Shown: positions 1 through 11,703 of the stretch, piece after piece
Position numbering within the stretch: position 1 is the first letter of the stretch
Layout: each line of letters starts with the position of its first letter
Assembly: GCF_003144195.1 (NCBI RefSeq)
Contig: NW_020290034.1
Span: 124,001-188,000 of the forward strand
Origin: Ceraceosorus guamensis
Lineage: Eukaryota > Basidiomycota > Exobasidiomycetes > Ceraceosorales > Ceraceosoraceae
DNA: 64,000 bases
Direction of reading: 5' to 3'
Made by a program: the position numbers and the translations under genes
The notes under the pieces: model-generated
What the model was told of the DNA's origin: nothing
Database searches by the model: none
The model's input: the letters and a program-made list of their open reading frames with translations, nothing else

Positions 1-1592
1 GCCCACATGCTTTGGTGGCGAGCGCGTTGAGCATCTCTGGCGGGCTCAGGAGGTCGTAATGCTGCGGATCTGCTGGCCAACTCGTCGTGCGGCCTGTCTT
101 GGCCCCCTTCCATGTACACGTTTGGAGGCGGCTTGCCGACCGATGCGTGCATGCCGGGAAGCTCGAAGCTTTCCTGTGTCGAGCTTCGGCTATGCAGACC
201 GCTAGGACCGCCAAAGGGACTAACCACGTCAGAGCGAGAAGAGCTCCACGTAGAGCTTGACGACCCGTAGCCTTGTGGATGGTGGCGAAAGGGTACGCTT
301 GAGGGCTTGCTCTCCAGCGAGGAGATGCGGGACCTGTCGAGATGATGTGGAAGCTGTGGAACCGACGTAGGATAGCCTATGTGCTCGCGGGACCCGCTGT
401 CATAGCGTTGACGGTGCAGCTGCTCAGCACGAGCGTCGCTAGCGGCACGCCTCGCATTGGAGAAAGCCGTGGGTGAAGCTGTCTGGTTGGGCATTCGGTC
501 GCCGTGTGTCGTAGCAGCGGCGGTGACCACTGCTCTGGGAGTGTCGTACGGACCGCGACGAGGGGTCGGCACAGCAGGGCCATCGTGAGTTGCGACAAGC
601 GTTGGCGCTGCGTAGACACGAGATGGAAGATCAGGGGGCTCATCCAGAGCACCTAGAGTATGTCGTCGACGGCCTGACGGGGCGCCTGCGTGGGTCATGC
701 CGCCCTCGGCATCGGGCGTGCAAGGATCGTTTCCGAAACGTTTTCTTGAGCGATCGCCGGCTTGACTGATTTGCCGATGAGGTGTGGTTGGGCTGTCCAC
801 GATAGGGAGAGCTTGCGTCACAAACATCGGCGACGGGTCTGAGATTGTTACCACATGATGAGCAGGTGAGCGCTGTTGTGGATGAGCCCTGACGACAGAT
901 CGGTCGTCTGGCCAAGGTGAAAGCGGTGCAACGCGGGGCAACGTCTTGTCCTGCGAAGCGATTTGCGGCTGAAATCTCTCTTCACGAACGCGATCGGAAA
1001 GGCCGGGGGCGGGGAAAGCCGGATCAGCAGAAGCAGGCTGCGGCGCATCCAAGCGGGACCTGAAGTCGACATCCTCTAACGCAAAGAAAAAGACAGCAAG
1101 GGATGAGCAGGTATTCACACCACAGGCGTCATCACGATGTGCAGGTCTGCATCGAAAACGAGAAGCCACCGAGAAAGAGGAGACCTGCTAAAGATTTCAC
1201 ACCAAGCAAAACCACCGCAGTCATCACGGACAATTTTGCCTGAACTTACCGGATTGATTAAGGGCGAGAAGGTGCTTGATGCTCGGGAGGTTCTGCGTGG
1301 GCGGTGGAAGAGATTGCGCATGTTGACTCGGGTCCGCATCCTCCGTACTCCTGCTTAACCCCAGCATGGATTCCGCGGCGCTATTCTCGGCTGCGTGCAT
1401 AGCCTCATGTTTGGTGTCTTTGAACGGGATCGCCATCTGGCTTGAAGAGGGCTGGGATCGAGCTGAGGCGAGATGTGGTGGCATCGAATGCGTCACAGGG
1501 AAGGGTATGCCGCGGCTCGAAACGCTGTCGGGCGGAGGCAGTCGCCCCGCAAATGGCACGATGCGCTGACCTTCGTGTCGATCAGGCGGCAT
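1..1592 (-). CDS. Partial disordered Ser/Pro-rich protein, unknown function (3' end lies outside the window)
   Basis: Two exons are visible: 1592-1250 and 1075 to the left edge, joined by a GTAAGT...TTAG intron in phase 1. The second exon stays open for its whole 1075 bases to position 1, so the gene continues beyond the window. At least 472 residues are encoded from the ATG at 1592. The protein is rich in Ser, Pro, Arg and His with no membrane segment or recognisable fold in the visible part. Residues near 105-112 read LPSIKHLL; short motifs of this kind occur near the N-terminus of many fungal transcription regulators, but that is only a hint. A DNA-binding domain, if any, would lie in the missing C-terminal part. 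The ATG is the first in frame after a non-coding stretch with a GATG microsatellite. Confidence 0.6.
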
Positions 1593-1785
1593 ACCCTATA
1601 GCGCGACCGCAGAGTGATGGCACGAGTGGCCAAGCTCGACGCGAAGGTGGGCGTTGGGAGAATGCGGGCTGGATGGATAGGGCGGATGCGAGACAGAGCC
1701 AAGCTATCTTTCGACGAGAAGCTGAAGAGTTGCTGAAGGTAACGGGCGAGCTGGTCTTTGAGAATGACGGTCGGAAGAATGGTTT

Positions 1786-1817
1786 GATGGATGGATGGAT
1801 GGATGGATGGATGGATG
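1786..1817. repeat. GATG microsatellite, about 8 copies
   Basis: Perfect tetranucleotide run about 195 bases upstream of the ATG of the left-edge gene, so probably in its 5' leader or promoter. Confidence 0.9.
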
Positions 1818-2312
1818 ACGAAAAGCCGAAAGGCGGATTGCTCGCAGAGCGGTTGGAAAGCGAAGGGTGAGGGCCTGGCGATCTCGAGCTTCAGAGTGCT
1901 TCAGAGTGCGGGGAACAACGGGATTGTTGTAGTCGTCAGAGTCGTCGCTGGCGAAGGAAGGCTGGGTTTGCGCAATTCGGATGACAAGGTCGCTTACGCT
2001 GCAAGTCGTTGAGTTCGGGAAAAGGTGCGCGCGTTGGTGGATGACAGGCTCGGATGTTTGATGTGAAGCTCAGCGTGATGTCGTCACAAGGGAGATAGGA
2101 GCTTGCAGACCTTACAAAGGCAGCAACAGCAATCCCAGATGCCTAGCCCTAAGGCGAATGCAGGCGGTTTGACGGCGGCAGATGCGTGAGGTGTGTAGGT
2201 AAGAGGTGGGTGGGATAGAGGTGGATGGATGGATTTTTGCCGCATGGGTGATCGCGCGGCGCGCACTCCACCGCCGCACTACTGCGACTTACTGCTTTTC
2301 TTTCCGCGCTTG

Positions 2313-2313
<1 letters not shown>

Positions 2314-2350
<37 letters not shown>
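2314..2350. repeat. GCT trinucleotide repeat, about 12 copies
   Basis: Uninterrupted GCT run in non-coding DNA. It makes an alanine run in one spurious open frame, which I do not take as a gene. Confidence 0.9.
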
Positions 2351-3180
2351 ATGCGCTCCAATTATCGAGGTCCCTGCTCCTGTCGCTGCGAATTCACATG
2401 GAGATCGATTGCAGCAGGTGCTGTCTGCGCCCGACGTGTACGCTGCTGTGTGTAGGCTGCGCGCACTACCCGCCCTATACGGCAGCTGCTGTCAAAATCG
2501 CGATGAAATTACCCGCGCCCGTGCTCCCCTGCGACGTGATTCGCGGTACATGCACCGCATATGCATGCTGCCTATACCGCGGGGCGTACTCGTGGCCGAT
2601 CACTCTGATGCTATGCTTGCTGATGACTGCGAATGTCTCTCTTGCTGCTGCCGGGCGATCACAGCCCGCGCCTAGCGCGCGCGTCCCTCCTCTCGTCATG
2701 CATGCATGCATGGAAATCAGCCCGCCTCAAGTGGGCCAGCTGGCTGCTGCTGCACCCCATCAGCACAATTCGTGATTATAAGCGACATGATAGCGGGCCT
2801 CGCCCAGAGAGGTTCCGCGACACCACACACTTGCAGCAGCATCAGAATTGCGGTGCAGGGGCGGGGCGGGACGCACGCACGCACCTACACACAATAATCA
2901 GAATTTGTACGTCTAGTAGTCTTGAGTGCTGTAGATGCTACAATTGTGAGTAGGCCTTACTGAAACCGAGCCAGTCAACAGCTATAGCTAGCTGCGACAG
3001 TTGCGTGCACAGGCCGAGGAGCGGTCAGACGCTTACAGAAGTAGGAGGCTTGGACGCGCTTTGAGCCTCTTGTGTCGCGTCGCGGGTCTGAATCACAAGT
3101 CGTGAATGGCGGCCCGCGTCCCGTCTCAGCCATAGGTGTCAGGAAATTGATGCCCTTCAGTCAGAAGTGATTCTTGCATC

Positions 3181-3234
3181 TCGTGACTCACGACTCAGAC
3201 TGATATGTGTGATGATTCACGATTCACGATTGTC
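3181..3234. repeat. Cluster of TCACGA-based words
   Basis: The interval contains GTGACTCACGACTCAG followed by ATTCACGATTCACGATTG. The same word (TCACGA followed by GTC/GAT variants) recurs in most long intergenic regions of this window. Function unknown. Confidence 0.6.
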
Positions 3235-5496
3235 ATGCACGTATTATGCACATTCATCATGAGATACTTCCGATCTGAGCGACGGCAGTCATGAGTCGGG
3301 ACAGCAGCATGAACCAAGATGTCAGGCGTACCACACGACCGCTTCGGACTCACACTTGCAGCAGCGTAGCAGACGTTTGATTCTGATGATGCTTCTTCTA
3401 TATACATGGTCGGCACAGTCGAAGTCAAAACCATTGACCGGATATCCGCCCCTTTCTGCTGCGCCTTGCTTTGGCAGCAACGCGGGCGCAGATCGAGTAG
3501 TCAGCCTGCGTGTCTTGCAATCATCACTAATCTGAATGCACCGTGTGGGATCGGACGAACGTGGACCGCCATGACAAGGGCTCTGCGCCTCATCCATCGC
3601 TTGCACGCGCTTTTGACACCTGTCCTTCTGGCTGTATAGCAGCTGTATCGCAGCTAGGGATTTTGCCTAGCTACAATGCTCTCAACTGATGCGTAGACTA
3701 CAGCAACTTTGCCAGGTCAGAACATGAACGGCCCCCATCAGGAGACGATCTCGAGTTCAAGATTGAGGGATCACAAGGATTGTCATGCGACGCCCAATGC
3801 CGCTTGCTCATCACAGGATCGAGCGGGTCGCATGCACGCACCTCTTTGAATTACCCACGACTTGAGCTCAGGCATGCTGGCATTCACGATTCCCTTGGCG
3901 TCAAGGCGGATCGCATGCCCAACATTTGTGCTCATCACCATCACCATCACCACCACACCACGGCACCGGACCGGACCGCGGCCCGTGCGTGCGTGCGCAA
4001 GAAGGCCGTTGATTCGGCAGCAGGCAATCGTGAATTGCAAGGCCCCTAAGCTTCGCATCGCGGTCCGTTTAAGGCAAGTGCTGGCCTGGCGACCGCCGTG
4101 CAGAGGTACCGCGTACTGCACAGAAATTGGAGTGTTGAACGAGACAGTCCACACCGGGACTGTGCGCATGCAGAGCAGGCCTACCTGTACGCGTAGGACC
4201 TTGCCTTGCTCGTCGAGGCCAAGCGCGGCACAAGCAAGCTCGATCTCGTTACGCGTCGCGTTACAGGTATATATAGATTTAGGGTATCGGGAGCATTTGA
4301 GGTAAGCTGCGACCTTGCGCCAAACCCACACACCCATTCACACGCCATGCGCGGTCGGTAGAAAGACACAAAGCATGCATGCATGCAGCAGAGCGAGCTG
4401 TCCCCCCGTTCGAAGCCCGATTGATATCTCGTACCACGCTACAACTTGCGATTGCTGCGCGTGTGCGGTCATGCTGGATCTCAGCCGCGCGGCATGCAGC
4501 AAAGGAGGATGAGGATCGTGGATCTTGATTGTGATTCACATTGGTGTCTCTTTCGCCTAGCTGAGGACCAGCAGCGGGACGGGTTTATATAACATTGATG
4601 AGTGATTTGGAGTTCTCGCGTGGCTGCACACCATTCACGATTCTCTCTAGAACAGCTGCCGCGCGGCGAGGGCACGTAGTGCTGGACGATGAAGCCACGC
4701 ACCACACTGGCGAACGGTGCTTCACGATCCGGATCGTCAGAACCCATGCCGGTAGATCAGTCGACCGTGAATCACAAATCGATCGGTCAGTCGGTCAGCT
4801 TCTTGACTCGCTCTAGACTTTCTCCCTCGAACCGGGGAGACTTGCACAGCCACATTCCAGGTGGCAGTCCTGGTTCATGAGCCGATGAAAGGCTCGAGCT
4901 GATTGGCAATTAAGGTCAAGTCTGAACGGGAAGCACGGGCCTCAGCCTGTCATCGTTGCTGGGCAAGTGGCACGCCACACCAGACCAGATCAAAGGGGTT
5001 TGCTTATCACGCAATAAGCGATAGGTGCTCGAAGCACCGCCGAGGCTCTCAGTCTTGACCGGAGCATGACGGGTCGGAGTCTGGCTTCAGTGCCAAACAA
5101 GAGTCAAAATTTTATTCAAGATTGTTGACTTTCCTGTATGAGCATTCACGTGATTGCAGTGACCCCGCACTATGTACGTGCGATCCGATCTACCCCTACA
5201 TGAGGTCCGTCTGGACGCGTGATGCTCTTTGGTCACTCCAAGGATCACCGTTCGCAGTTGCGATTCTTTGGCCCTTCGATTTTGGACACGCATCTCTACT
5301 CGTGGCTCTTGAGAGGTGTTCCCCCTCGAGCTAGCGCTGTGTCGGTCGTCACTTTGTTCGCATCTCGAACGAAAGACCAACGAGTGCAACGTCTGCCCGG
5401 CATGAAGATAGTTGAGAGATAGGGTGATGATACAAGTACATATGAACGGAGTTTGACCAACGAAGAAGTTCGGGGCCATGAGCAGCGATTGCCAAG

Positions 5497-6462
5497 CTAC
5501 ACTGCACGAACAGCTTCTTGCTGAAGGAGACGAAGCGCAGAGTGAAATGATCGAGTTCGATCAGCGAGTGAAGCACTTGGCGGATTGTTCCGAACGAGAC
5601 CCCTACCTTTCCCGCCTCACCGATCTGGTCGGTCGGAGCTTGAAGGCCATCGAGCTCCTTGGCACCCTCGGCATTGTTGAGGTAGCTGGGCGTTGCGCCT
5701 TCGGTGAGAGCTTCGGCAGCCACATCGTCGCCGCTGCCATGAAAGATAAAGAGACGACGAGGGTCAGCAAGGCACAGACGCCTCAAATCCGCGCAGGGCC
5801 ATCTGCCACTCACAGTGCATCCAGCTCAGCCTGGAGCTCATCCTCGTTGATATCGTCGGGAACTTCGTATTGCCTGCCCAGACTTTCTTGCACCTCATTG
5901 GCCATCTCCATCAGATCCTGCATCTCGTCATTCGTCCTTTCGATCTTGTCGAGATCAATCTTTCCATACGTCTTTCTCATTTCCTTGTTCGCCGCATCCA
6001 TAGCCGATACGGTGGCCATCGTGTTGCGCAGGTTCTCTGTCGTGAGATCGGCTTGCGCCATGTTGTAAGACTGCTGCACCAGTTGCTCGTACTGCCCTTC
6101 GTACAGTCGCTTCTGCTTCAGCACTCGAAGCGCGCGCTGCTGAATAGCGTTCTGTGCGCAGAAACGTAAAGGAGATCAGCGTGCTGTACTGCCTGCCTCA
6201 TCGTTCCCCTTTCCATGCTCAATAGCTGACCAATGACTCGGGCCCGAAAGACTCTTCCGGGCTACATGTCTCAGTAAAGAGGGCAGACACTCACCCTACC
6301 GGCTCCTTGCGCACGTTTCAACTGATCCCTGTACTTGGCTAGCTCCACATCCAAGTTTCGGATCTTGGCTTGCACTCCCTCGGCTCTAGCATCCGTGGAT
6401 TTGATAGCCTCGTCCAAGCTCGGCTTGGGTGCTGCTTGACGCGAGCCGAAGAGGCGGTTCAT
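5497..6462 (-). CDS. VPS60: ESCRT-III-associated protein Vps60/CHMP5 (Snf7 family)
   Basis: Four exons in transcript order: 6462-6295, 6151-5814, 5733-5607 and 5520-5497, giving 218 residues, the same size as human CHMP5 (219). The N-terminus MNRLFGSRQ followed by a basic helix and the core with MAQADLTTENLRNTMATVSA and KTYGKIDLDKIERTNDEM are characteristic of Vps60. The acidic end after ELQAELDALGDDVAAE corresponds to the regulatory tail that binds Vta1 in this family. It acts on the endosomal membrane in multivesicular body formation by regulating the Vps4 ATPase. The last exon (8 codons, ending at TAG) is short and lacks the usual C-terminal DEFGLP-like ending, so this boundary is the least certain part. 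The start is the first ATG and gives the canonical N-terminus. Confidence 0.9.
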
Positions 6463-7186
6463 CGCGTGATTGGGAGGGGCGAATAGGAGCGTCAGCAGGC
6501 AGGGCAGTTCCTCTTTGAAGTGTGAGCTCGCGAGCAGTGTTCGAAAATAGCGAGAGGCGTGAGGGGGTCGGTCAAGCTGACAATGATGACTGAGAGGCAA
6601 GCAATTCGCTTCTTCCCAGGCCTAGAGAGAGCCCCTATGAATGTACGAGTGCGGAGCGTGATGGCCTCGCTGATCGAAGACTGCGAATGGGCAAGTTCCA
6701 GGGATACATCGGCTTTGGCTCCGCCTTGGGGCTTGAAGTGAAGCGTAGAGTCACGAGTGCGAGTTGTTGTGAGGTGCGAGGTGCGAGTCAGAGTTTAATC
6801 TTGACGAGCGTCTGAGCAGCATCAAGGATGCCATCGTGCGCGTGCGCTTGCGCATCGCCAGTCTGAGTCGTGAGTCACGGGTTTGCAGCTTGCAACGTCC
6901 CTCACGTGTTGCGCCTCCACCGCACAGCATGCGCAACTCGTGACTGCTGAGGTGCACATACATACGCGCCAGACATCCTACGAGACAGCAGAGCAGCTGA
7001 CAGCCAGCAAGCCTCTTCATCTCGCATGTTTGCGACCGTGACTCGGACTCTGACTCCCCACTCGTGACCTGACCTGACCTGACCGTTCGACCAAGGCTAG
7101 AGTCCGTCCCAACACCCCAGTCAGCTCAAGAACAACACCTGTGCCACGCTCTCAACGTTTTCCGTAAGCGTTTGCCCTTACTGATC
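6463..7186. promoter_or_regulatory. Divergent interval between VPS60 and the PTPA gene
   Basis: Shared 5' flank of 724 bases. It holds copies of the GAGTCACGAG word (near 6748 and 6865) and a fourfold TGACC tandem near 7066-7085, about 100 bases before the PTPA ATG. No other gene was seen. Confidence 0.4.
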
Positions 7187-9022
7187 ATGACGCCTTCGGC
7201 AGACGTCGCAGCGCCGCCACTAGGTAGCTCGTCCAGCAAGCTCGACCTGCTCACATCTAAATTGCGAGCCAAGCGCTTTGACAATGATGGCGCAGCCTCA
7301 GCATTCAGAACAAACAACCTACAAGGCACATCCGTTCCTATGCCATCTGCGGTTCAGCCATCTGCCGACGGGGAAGGTTCTGCACTAAGCTCTCACACCA
7401 CCGCTACAAAGTCTCCTGCCTCCTCGCTACCGGTCACGGAGGTGAATAGCGCTCCAGCAGAGTCGACCGAGTTCAGCCCATTCGATCCGAAGATATTGAG
7501 GCTGGATCAAGCTGAAGCACAGCAGGCGCCCATCGTCGTTCCCAAAAAGCGCATCATCAATCCAAGGCAGCTCGATCGCTGGCGAGATTCTGGCAGTATC
7601 AAGCAGCTCGGGGCTTGGATCGCTGTATGCAACGAGGCTGTGGTCGGCAAGAAGCTGAGGCAAGAGGTGCATCTAAGTCCAGTGAGTGCTTCATTCGACC
7701 TCGCAGTATGGCGCGCATTCAGCTCATTGACTTGGATCTCTCTCTCTCGCTAGGCCACGCAAGCCATCCTCGGCATCCTTGATAGCATCCAAGCGCTGGT
7801 CGTCGAGACACCAGCGGACAAATCCTCCTCGAGCAGATTTGGCAATGCAGCGTTCAGAGACTTGTACGCCAAAATCACGGACAGGAGCGCATCCTTGCAC
7901 GAGAGGATCCCTGGCTTGAAGCAGGAAGCTATCAAGGAGATCAAGGTGTACTTCGACGAGTCTTGGGGAAACGCTAGAAGAATAGACTACGGCTCCGGAA
8001 TGGAGCTCAACTTTGCATGTTGGCTGTGAGTGGGGCTGCAAAGGGATTGCTCTTGCGCGTTGCTGATGCATGGTACCTCGACGACCTCAATAGGTACTGC
8101 TTGACCAAGCTCAGCGTATTTGATCTCGAGAAGGACGCGCCAGCTATCGTGCTCAAAGTCTTTTGGAGATACATCGGCGTGATGCGATCTATCCAGAGCA
8201 CGTATTGGCTGGAGCCTGCCGGCAGTCACGGAGTTTGGGGTCTGGATGACTACCACTTTTTGCCCTTCTTGTGGGGAAGTGCTCAATTGAGAGGTGTGTG
8301 CAGCGCTGATTCGTCTAAACTCATCAGAGTCAAATGCTGACAGCCCTGAACTCTCTGCAGATCACAAGCACTTGCGACCAAAAGCTATACACGATGCCGA
8401 AATTGTCGAAGAATTCTCGGCAGATTACATGTATCTTGCTTGCATTCGCTTCATCAACGGCGTGCGTGTCGAGCGCGCTCGTCAAGCTGAGCCACCCGCA
8501 TCACTGTGCTGACCCCAACTTCAACACCGTTCACAGATCAAGACTGCGTCGCTCAGGTGGCATTCGCCCATGCTTGATGACATCTCGGGTGTCAGGACAT
8601 GGTACAAAGTCAACAGCGGGATGCAAAAGATGTACCTGGCCGAAGTACTGCTCAAGCTTCCCATCGCGCAGCACATCTTCTTTGGCTCTCTATTACCGTT
8701 TCCTGCTCCTCGAACAGCGGCAGATGAAGCTGACGACGAGGCAGCGTTGAGAAGTGCTGAGGGAGGAGGAGCGCAGGAAGATGAGCACGGGCACATTCAT
8801 GTCAAGGTATCCGATGGAGCTGCACCTCATGGACATGCAGCCATAGGCAATGGAGAAGGACAAGCTGCGGGCTGGGGAGATTGCTGCGGGATCCCTATTC
8901 CCAGCGCTTTTGCAGCTGCTGAGCAGGAGAAGATGAGATCGGCTGGCAACCGCGAGATTGGAGTCAATCCTACCAGCAACACGGGATTTGCCAGCAACGT
9001 TCGTCGGGTACCCTTCGATTAG
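7187..9022 (+). CDS. Serine/threonine-protein phosphatase 2A activator (PTPA, Rrd1/Rrd2 family)
   Basis: Five exons: 7187-7681, 7754-8025, 8094-8293, 8361-8461 and 8537-9022, encoding 517 residues. The family core is complete: a [12 protein letters not shown] entry, the [20 protein letters not shown] helix region, the signature [13 protein letters not shown] near residues 296-308, [11 protein letters not shown], and [11 protein letters not shown] before the end. PTPA is a peptidyl-prolyl isomerase-type chaperone that activates PP2A catalytic subunits in cytosol and nucleus. The roughly 120-residue N-terminus is Ser/Ala-rich and probably disordered. The C-terminal tail carries a His-rich stretch and [14 protein letters not shown] could not decide between the Rrd1 and Rrd2 paralogues; the HSPMLDDIS region leans towards Rrd2. 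The start is the first ATG in frame. Confidence 0.92.
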
Positions 9023-9211
9023 AATGGCTCAAGCCCGCGCCCTCTTCCTGCGTCGCTCAATCTCACGTGTAATGTAGTCCTCTCCCCGCAATGATCTGTT
9101 CTGGTTATTGATCGATCGCGCGTGATGCAGTCGCTGCAAATTAGGCAAGGACAATCTTGGCTCTCGGAAAGACTCAAGCTGGACGGAGTGGCAGAGTTGA
9201 TTGATTTGGCA
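9023..9211. other. Convergent 3' interval
   Basis: 189 bases between the stop codons of the PTPA gene and the flavin-reductase-like gene. Nothing else was seen. Confidence 0.4.
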
Positions 9212-10411
9212 TCATTCACTTTGCACAGTGGTAAAACGTTTGTTCCACCACACCAGAGGCTTTGCATCGTCGGCCTCTTGTCCCGCGGTGCTGTCTGACT
9301 CGTGAACATCCCAGACTCTAGCTATGAGCAACCAGCTTTCTTGCGACTCTTTACCTGCAGTGTCAGACTTGCCAGTCTCTTGCGCTTCGACGGACTCTGC
9401 GAGCGTCTCGTCCTGCTCGCTCGGAACGACCAACGCCGTGTCTAGTCTGAGTTTGTGCGGCGAGTATGGAGCACTCTGGGATTTGGAGCGCGGGTTCGGG
9501 GATTCGGTCGAGCTATGCGATGTGAGGGAAGCGAGACGGATGCGCGCTTCTAGACTGCAGGAAAATGCACCTAGCCCGTGGCCTAGGTAGGGTATGGGTG
9601 TGTTCGAGCGACCAGATGATGCGAAGGCGGAGGAAGGTAGAAGTTTGGCGCTCGATAAAGGATGATTGGCCGCATTTGGCCTTGTCGGGGCTGCAGGGCT
9701 CTTGTGTGACCAATCAGAGGCGAGTGAGTAGGCCTCGAGACCAGGGGCGGCGTAGGCGCCTGCAAGATTGGAGCACGATGCGTGCTGTGCAACGTCGTTC
9801 TCAGCATCAGAATCTGCATGAGCCAGGAGGGTGAGGGTAAATGTGGGGCCATTGCTCATCTGCTGCGCTCCAAGAAGAGCATTGGCAGCTCTCGATGGTG
9901 TTCTGAGCGAAAAGCCGACCAGAGGTGGCGATAATGACAGCGATGTAAGACTACTGATCGTTGCGCCGTGTATCTCCACCGTGGTGCGATTCGCGCGCGA
10001 GTGAGACGATGTCGAGTTGACCTCGTCTGTCGAAGAAGGCAGAGCGGTCAAGAGCAATGCTACTGGTTGAGCTGATGAGCTCATCAATTGCCGTATTTTG
10101 CCCGCGATTGTGTGCTGATCAGCTTGGTGATCCGCCGTCGTACCCCTGTGAGCTCGAGCCAGAAATGAGCTGGTGCTGAGCCTTCTCCGCGATGGGACGA
10201 CTGCTGTCGAATGCGAGATTTGCTCTTGGTGCAAATGGGTGACGAAGACTGTTGGATCGCCTTGCCGCAAGATTGAGTAGGACCGTTGCAGTCGACTAGG
10301 CTGTGTGCTCGGCGTGAGCGCCGCATTTGACGCGGCAAAGCATCGTCCGCACACTTCTGACCGATTGAAGAATGCTCGACGACCCTCGAGCCAGAAATTC
10401 CTACCTGACAT
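9212..10411 (-). CDS. Flavin-reductase-like (split-barrel FMN-binding) protein, probably mitochondrial
   Basis: One uninterrupted frame of 399 residues from the ATG at 10411. Residues about 105-185 match the flavin reductase-like fold: SSAQPVALLLTALPSS, then HGATISSLTSLSLSPPLVGF with FSLRTPSRAANAL and a TLTLLA strand. The end, LLIARVWDVHES...KPLVWWNKRFTTV, corresponds to the closing strands that form the dimeric barrel. The first 100 residues are Arg/Ser-rich with few acids, as in mitochondrial presequences. The family binds FMN and often serves monooxygenases or unknown redox partners; the substrate cannot be read here. The middle (residues about 230-330) is a Ser/Ala-rich insertion. An in-frame extension upstream of 10411 has no ATG. 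Confidence 0.75.
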   Translation of the reverse strand: MSGRNFWLEGRRAFFNRSEVCGRCFAASNAALTPSTQPSRLQRSYSILRQGDPTVFVTHLHQEQISHSTAVVPSRRRLSTSSFLARAHRGTTADHQADQHTIAGKIRQLMSSSAQPVALLLTALPSSTDEVNSTSSHSRANRTTVEIHGATISSLTSLSLSPPLVGFSLRTPSRAANALLGAQQMSNGPTFTLTLLAHADSDAENDVAQHASCSNLAGAYAAPGLEAYSLASDWSHKSPAAPTRPNAANHPLSSAKLLPSSAFASSGRSNTPIPYLGHGLGAFSCSLEARIRLASLTSHSSTESPNPRSKSQSAPYSPHKLRLDTALVVPSEQDETLAESVEAQETGKSDTAGKESQESWLLIARVWDVHESDSTAGQEADDAKPLVWWNKRFTTVQSE

Positions 10412-11703
10412 TGCGAGAGATCGGCATTCGTAGTATCGATGCAATGCTCGCAATACAAGAAAGCTGGGCGTAGCGTTCCTTCGAGTGTCACCCCCCGACG
10501 TTGAGCAGTGTCGAAGTGCAGACCAGACGAGCTGCGCTCCTGTACGATCCCGCCTCTCTTCCTTTAGACCGTCTTCTTTATTCTCCGGTGACCGAGTGGC
10601 CTAATCCTTCGTGATCTCGATCACTCACAACCAGTCACAAGTCACCGAGTATGGTCGTATAGCCTGTCAGACCATCGAATTGACCCTCCTTCTCGCGCAA
10701 AGTAGTCAGAAGTGTGAGCGTCGCGCGCCGTGGCCTTCTGCACGCATGTATGCAGCTGATCGCGCATCGACAGTCGAGTTCTAGAACAATTCGCATAGGA
10801 TGGGCTGCGCTCACGCTTGCATCAAGACGAGCAAGACTAGCACCTCTTTGCGTGGGAACAGCAGCTGAGCAGCTCAGTCAGAGTCAGAGTCGTGAGTAGT
10901 TATGTGGGAAGATATAGGATGCCGGCGCCACTCACGAAGGCCCAGCATCCAAGGCGGGCTTGCGTCTACGCCGGGCGGTACTTGCCGACTGACTACCCGT
11001 GCAGAATTCTGGTGTCACTGATTGGCGAAAGCTGAATGGGGGGTGGGAAATCAATGCCGAATGTCTGGCGTGAGGGAGGGATTCGTGATTTGATTGACTG
11101 TTGCTGCATGGACGGTGAGCGAGTGCTGACTGGCCATGCAGAGTAGGTTGGGCTGTGCGAATGAAACAACGCTAAGGGTCTCTCTCTCTCTCTCTCTTCC
11201 TCTCTCTCTCTGTCTCTCACTGCAGTGAGACCCACTGCAGCAAAGTGCGCGATTGTGAGCTCCGCTCGGCACCGTTTAAACAAAATCCCGACCTTCGTCA
11301 CATATATGCCCCTCCCCCACCTCATCCGCCATTCATACCGCTTACTCACCAGTCACGAGCTCGACAGGACTTACCTCTTGACCACTTCATCACTCACGAC
11401 CATTTCCCGCTTGCTATTTTGCTTCGCCGGTCCACAGCGTTGTACGCAGCCTGCAAATAGACACGCTCTCTTGCTAACCACTCACAACTGCTTGCAGTCA
11501 GGGCCGGCTTTACACTTTGCAGCAAGCAGTCGTGCACCCTGGCAAGCCAAGCCAAGCCATCCACCTTCCTCACCTCTCACTTCTTCTTTCTCGTGACTCG
11601 CTAGATCTAGTCACCGCGCACACATCACAAGCTGTACCCAGCATTTCGTCGACGTGGACGACGAGTTCCTGGCTTTTCGACTCTCACATCTTCATCAGTC
11701 AGG
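10412..11703. promoter_or_regulatory. Divergent interval between the flavin-reductase-like and CRAL-TRIO genes
   Basis: 1.3 kb with no convincing gene. It carries a CT microsatellite and several TCACGA/TCACAAG words (near 10623, 10885, 11350, 11387). A tRNA-like GTGACCGAGTGGCC string near 10588 has no matching T arm and is not a tRNA. Confidence 0.4.
11179..11217. repeat. CT-rich microsatellite
   Basis: CT dinucleotide tract broken by single TCCT and TGT interruptions, about 490 bases before the CRAL-TRIO start codon. Confidence 0.85.

Larger units (their letters stand above)
1593..5496. other. Gene-poor intergenic stretch of 3.9 kb
   Basis: No open frame here looks like a real protein: the longer ones (2206-2775, 3783-4337) are driven by CTG or CAT repeats or lack family features. 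The stretch holds the 5' flank of the left-edge gene, a GATG and a GCT microsatellite, several ATGC-repeat runs (near 2697 and 4375), a CAT/CAC repeat near 3938-3960, TATA-like words (near 4267 and 4585), and many copies of a TCACGA-based word. A long non-coding transcript is possible but not shown. Confidence 0.5.

Noticed and set aside
2206-2775. 189-codon open frame with an alanine run
   Set aside because: Created by the GCT repeat at 2314-2350; the rest is Cys/Arg-rich with no conserved features.
3783-4337. 184-codon minus-strand open frame
   Set aside because: Partly made by the CAT/CAC repeat; no domain, no supported exon structure.
10580-10640. tRNA-like string GTGACCGAGTGGCC
   Set aside because: D-arm-like core only; no T arm, anticodon stem or acceptor pairing could be found.
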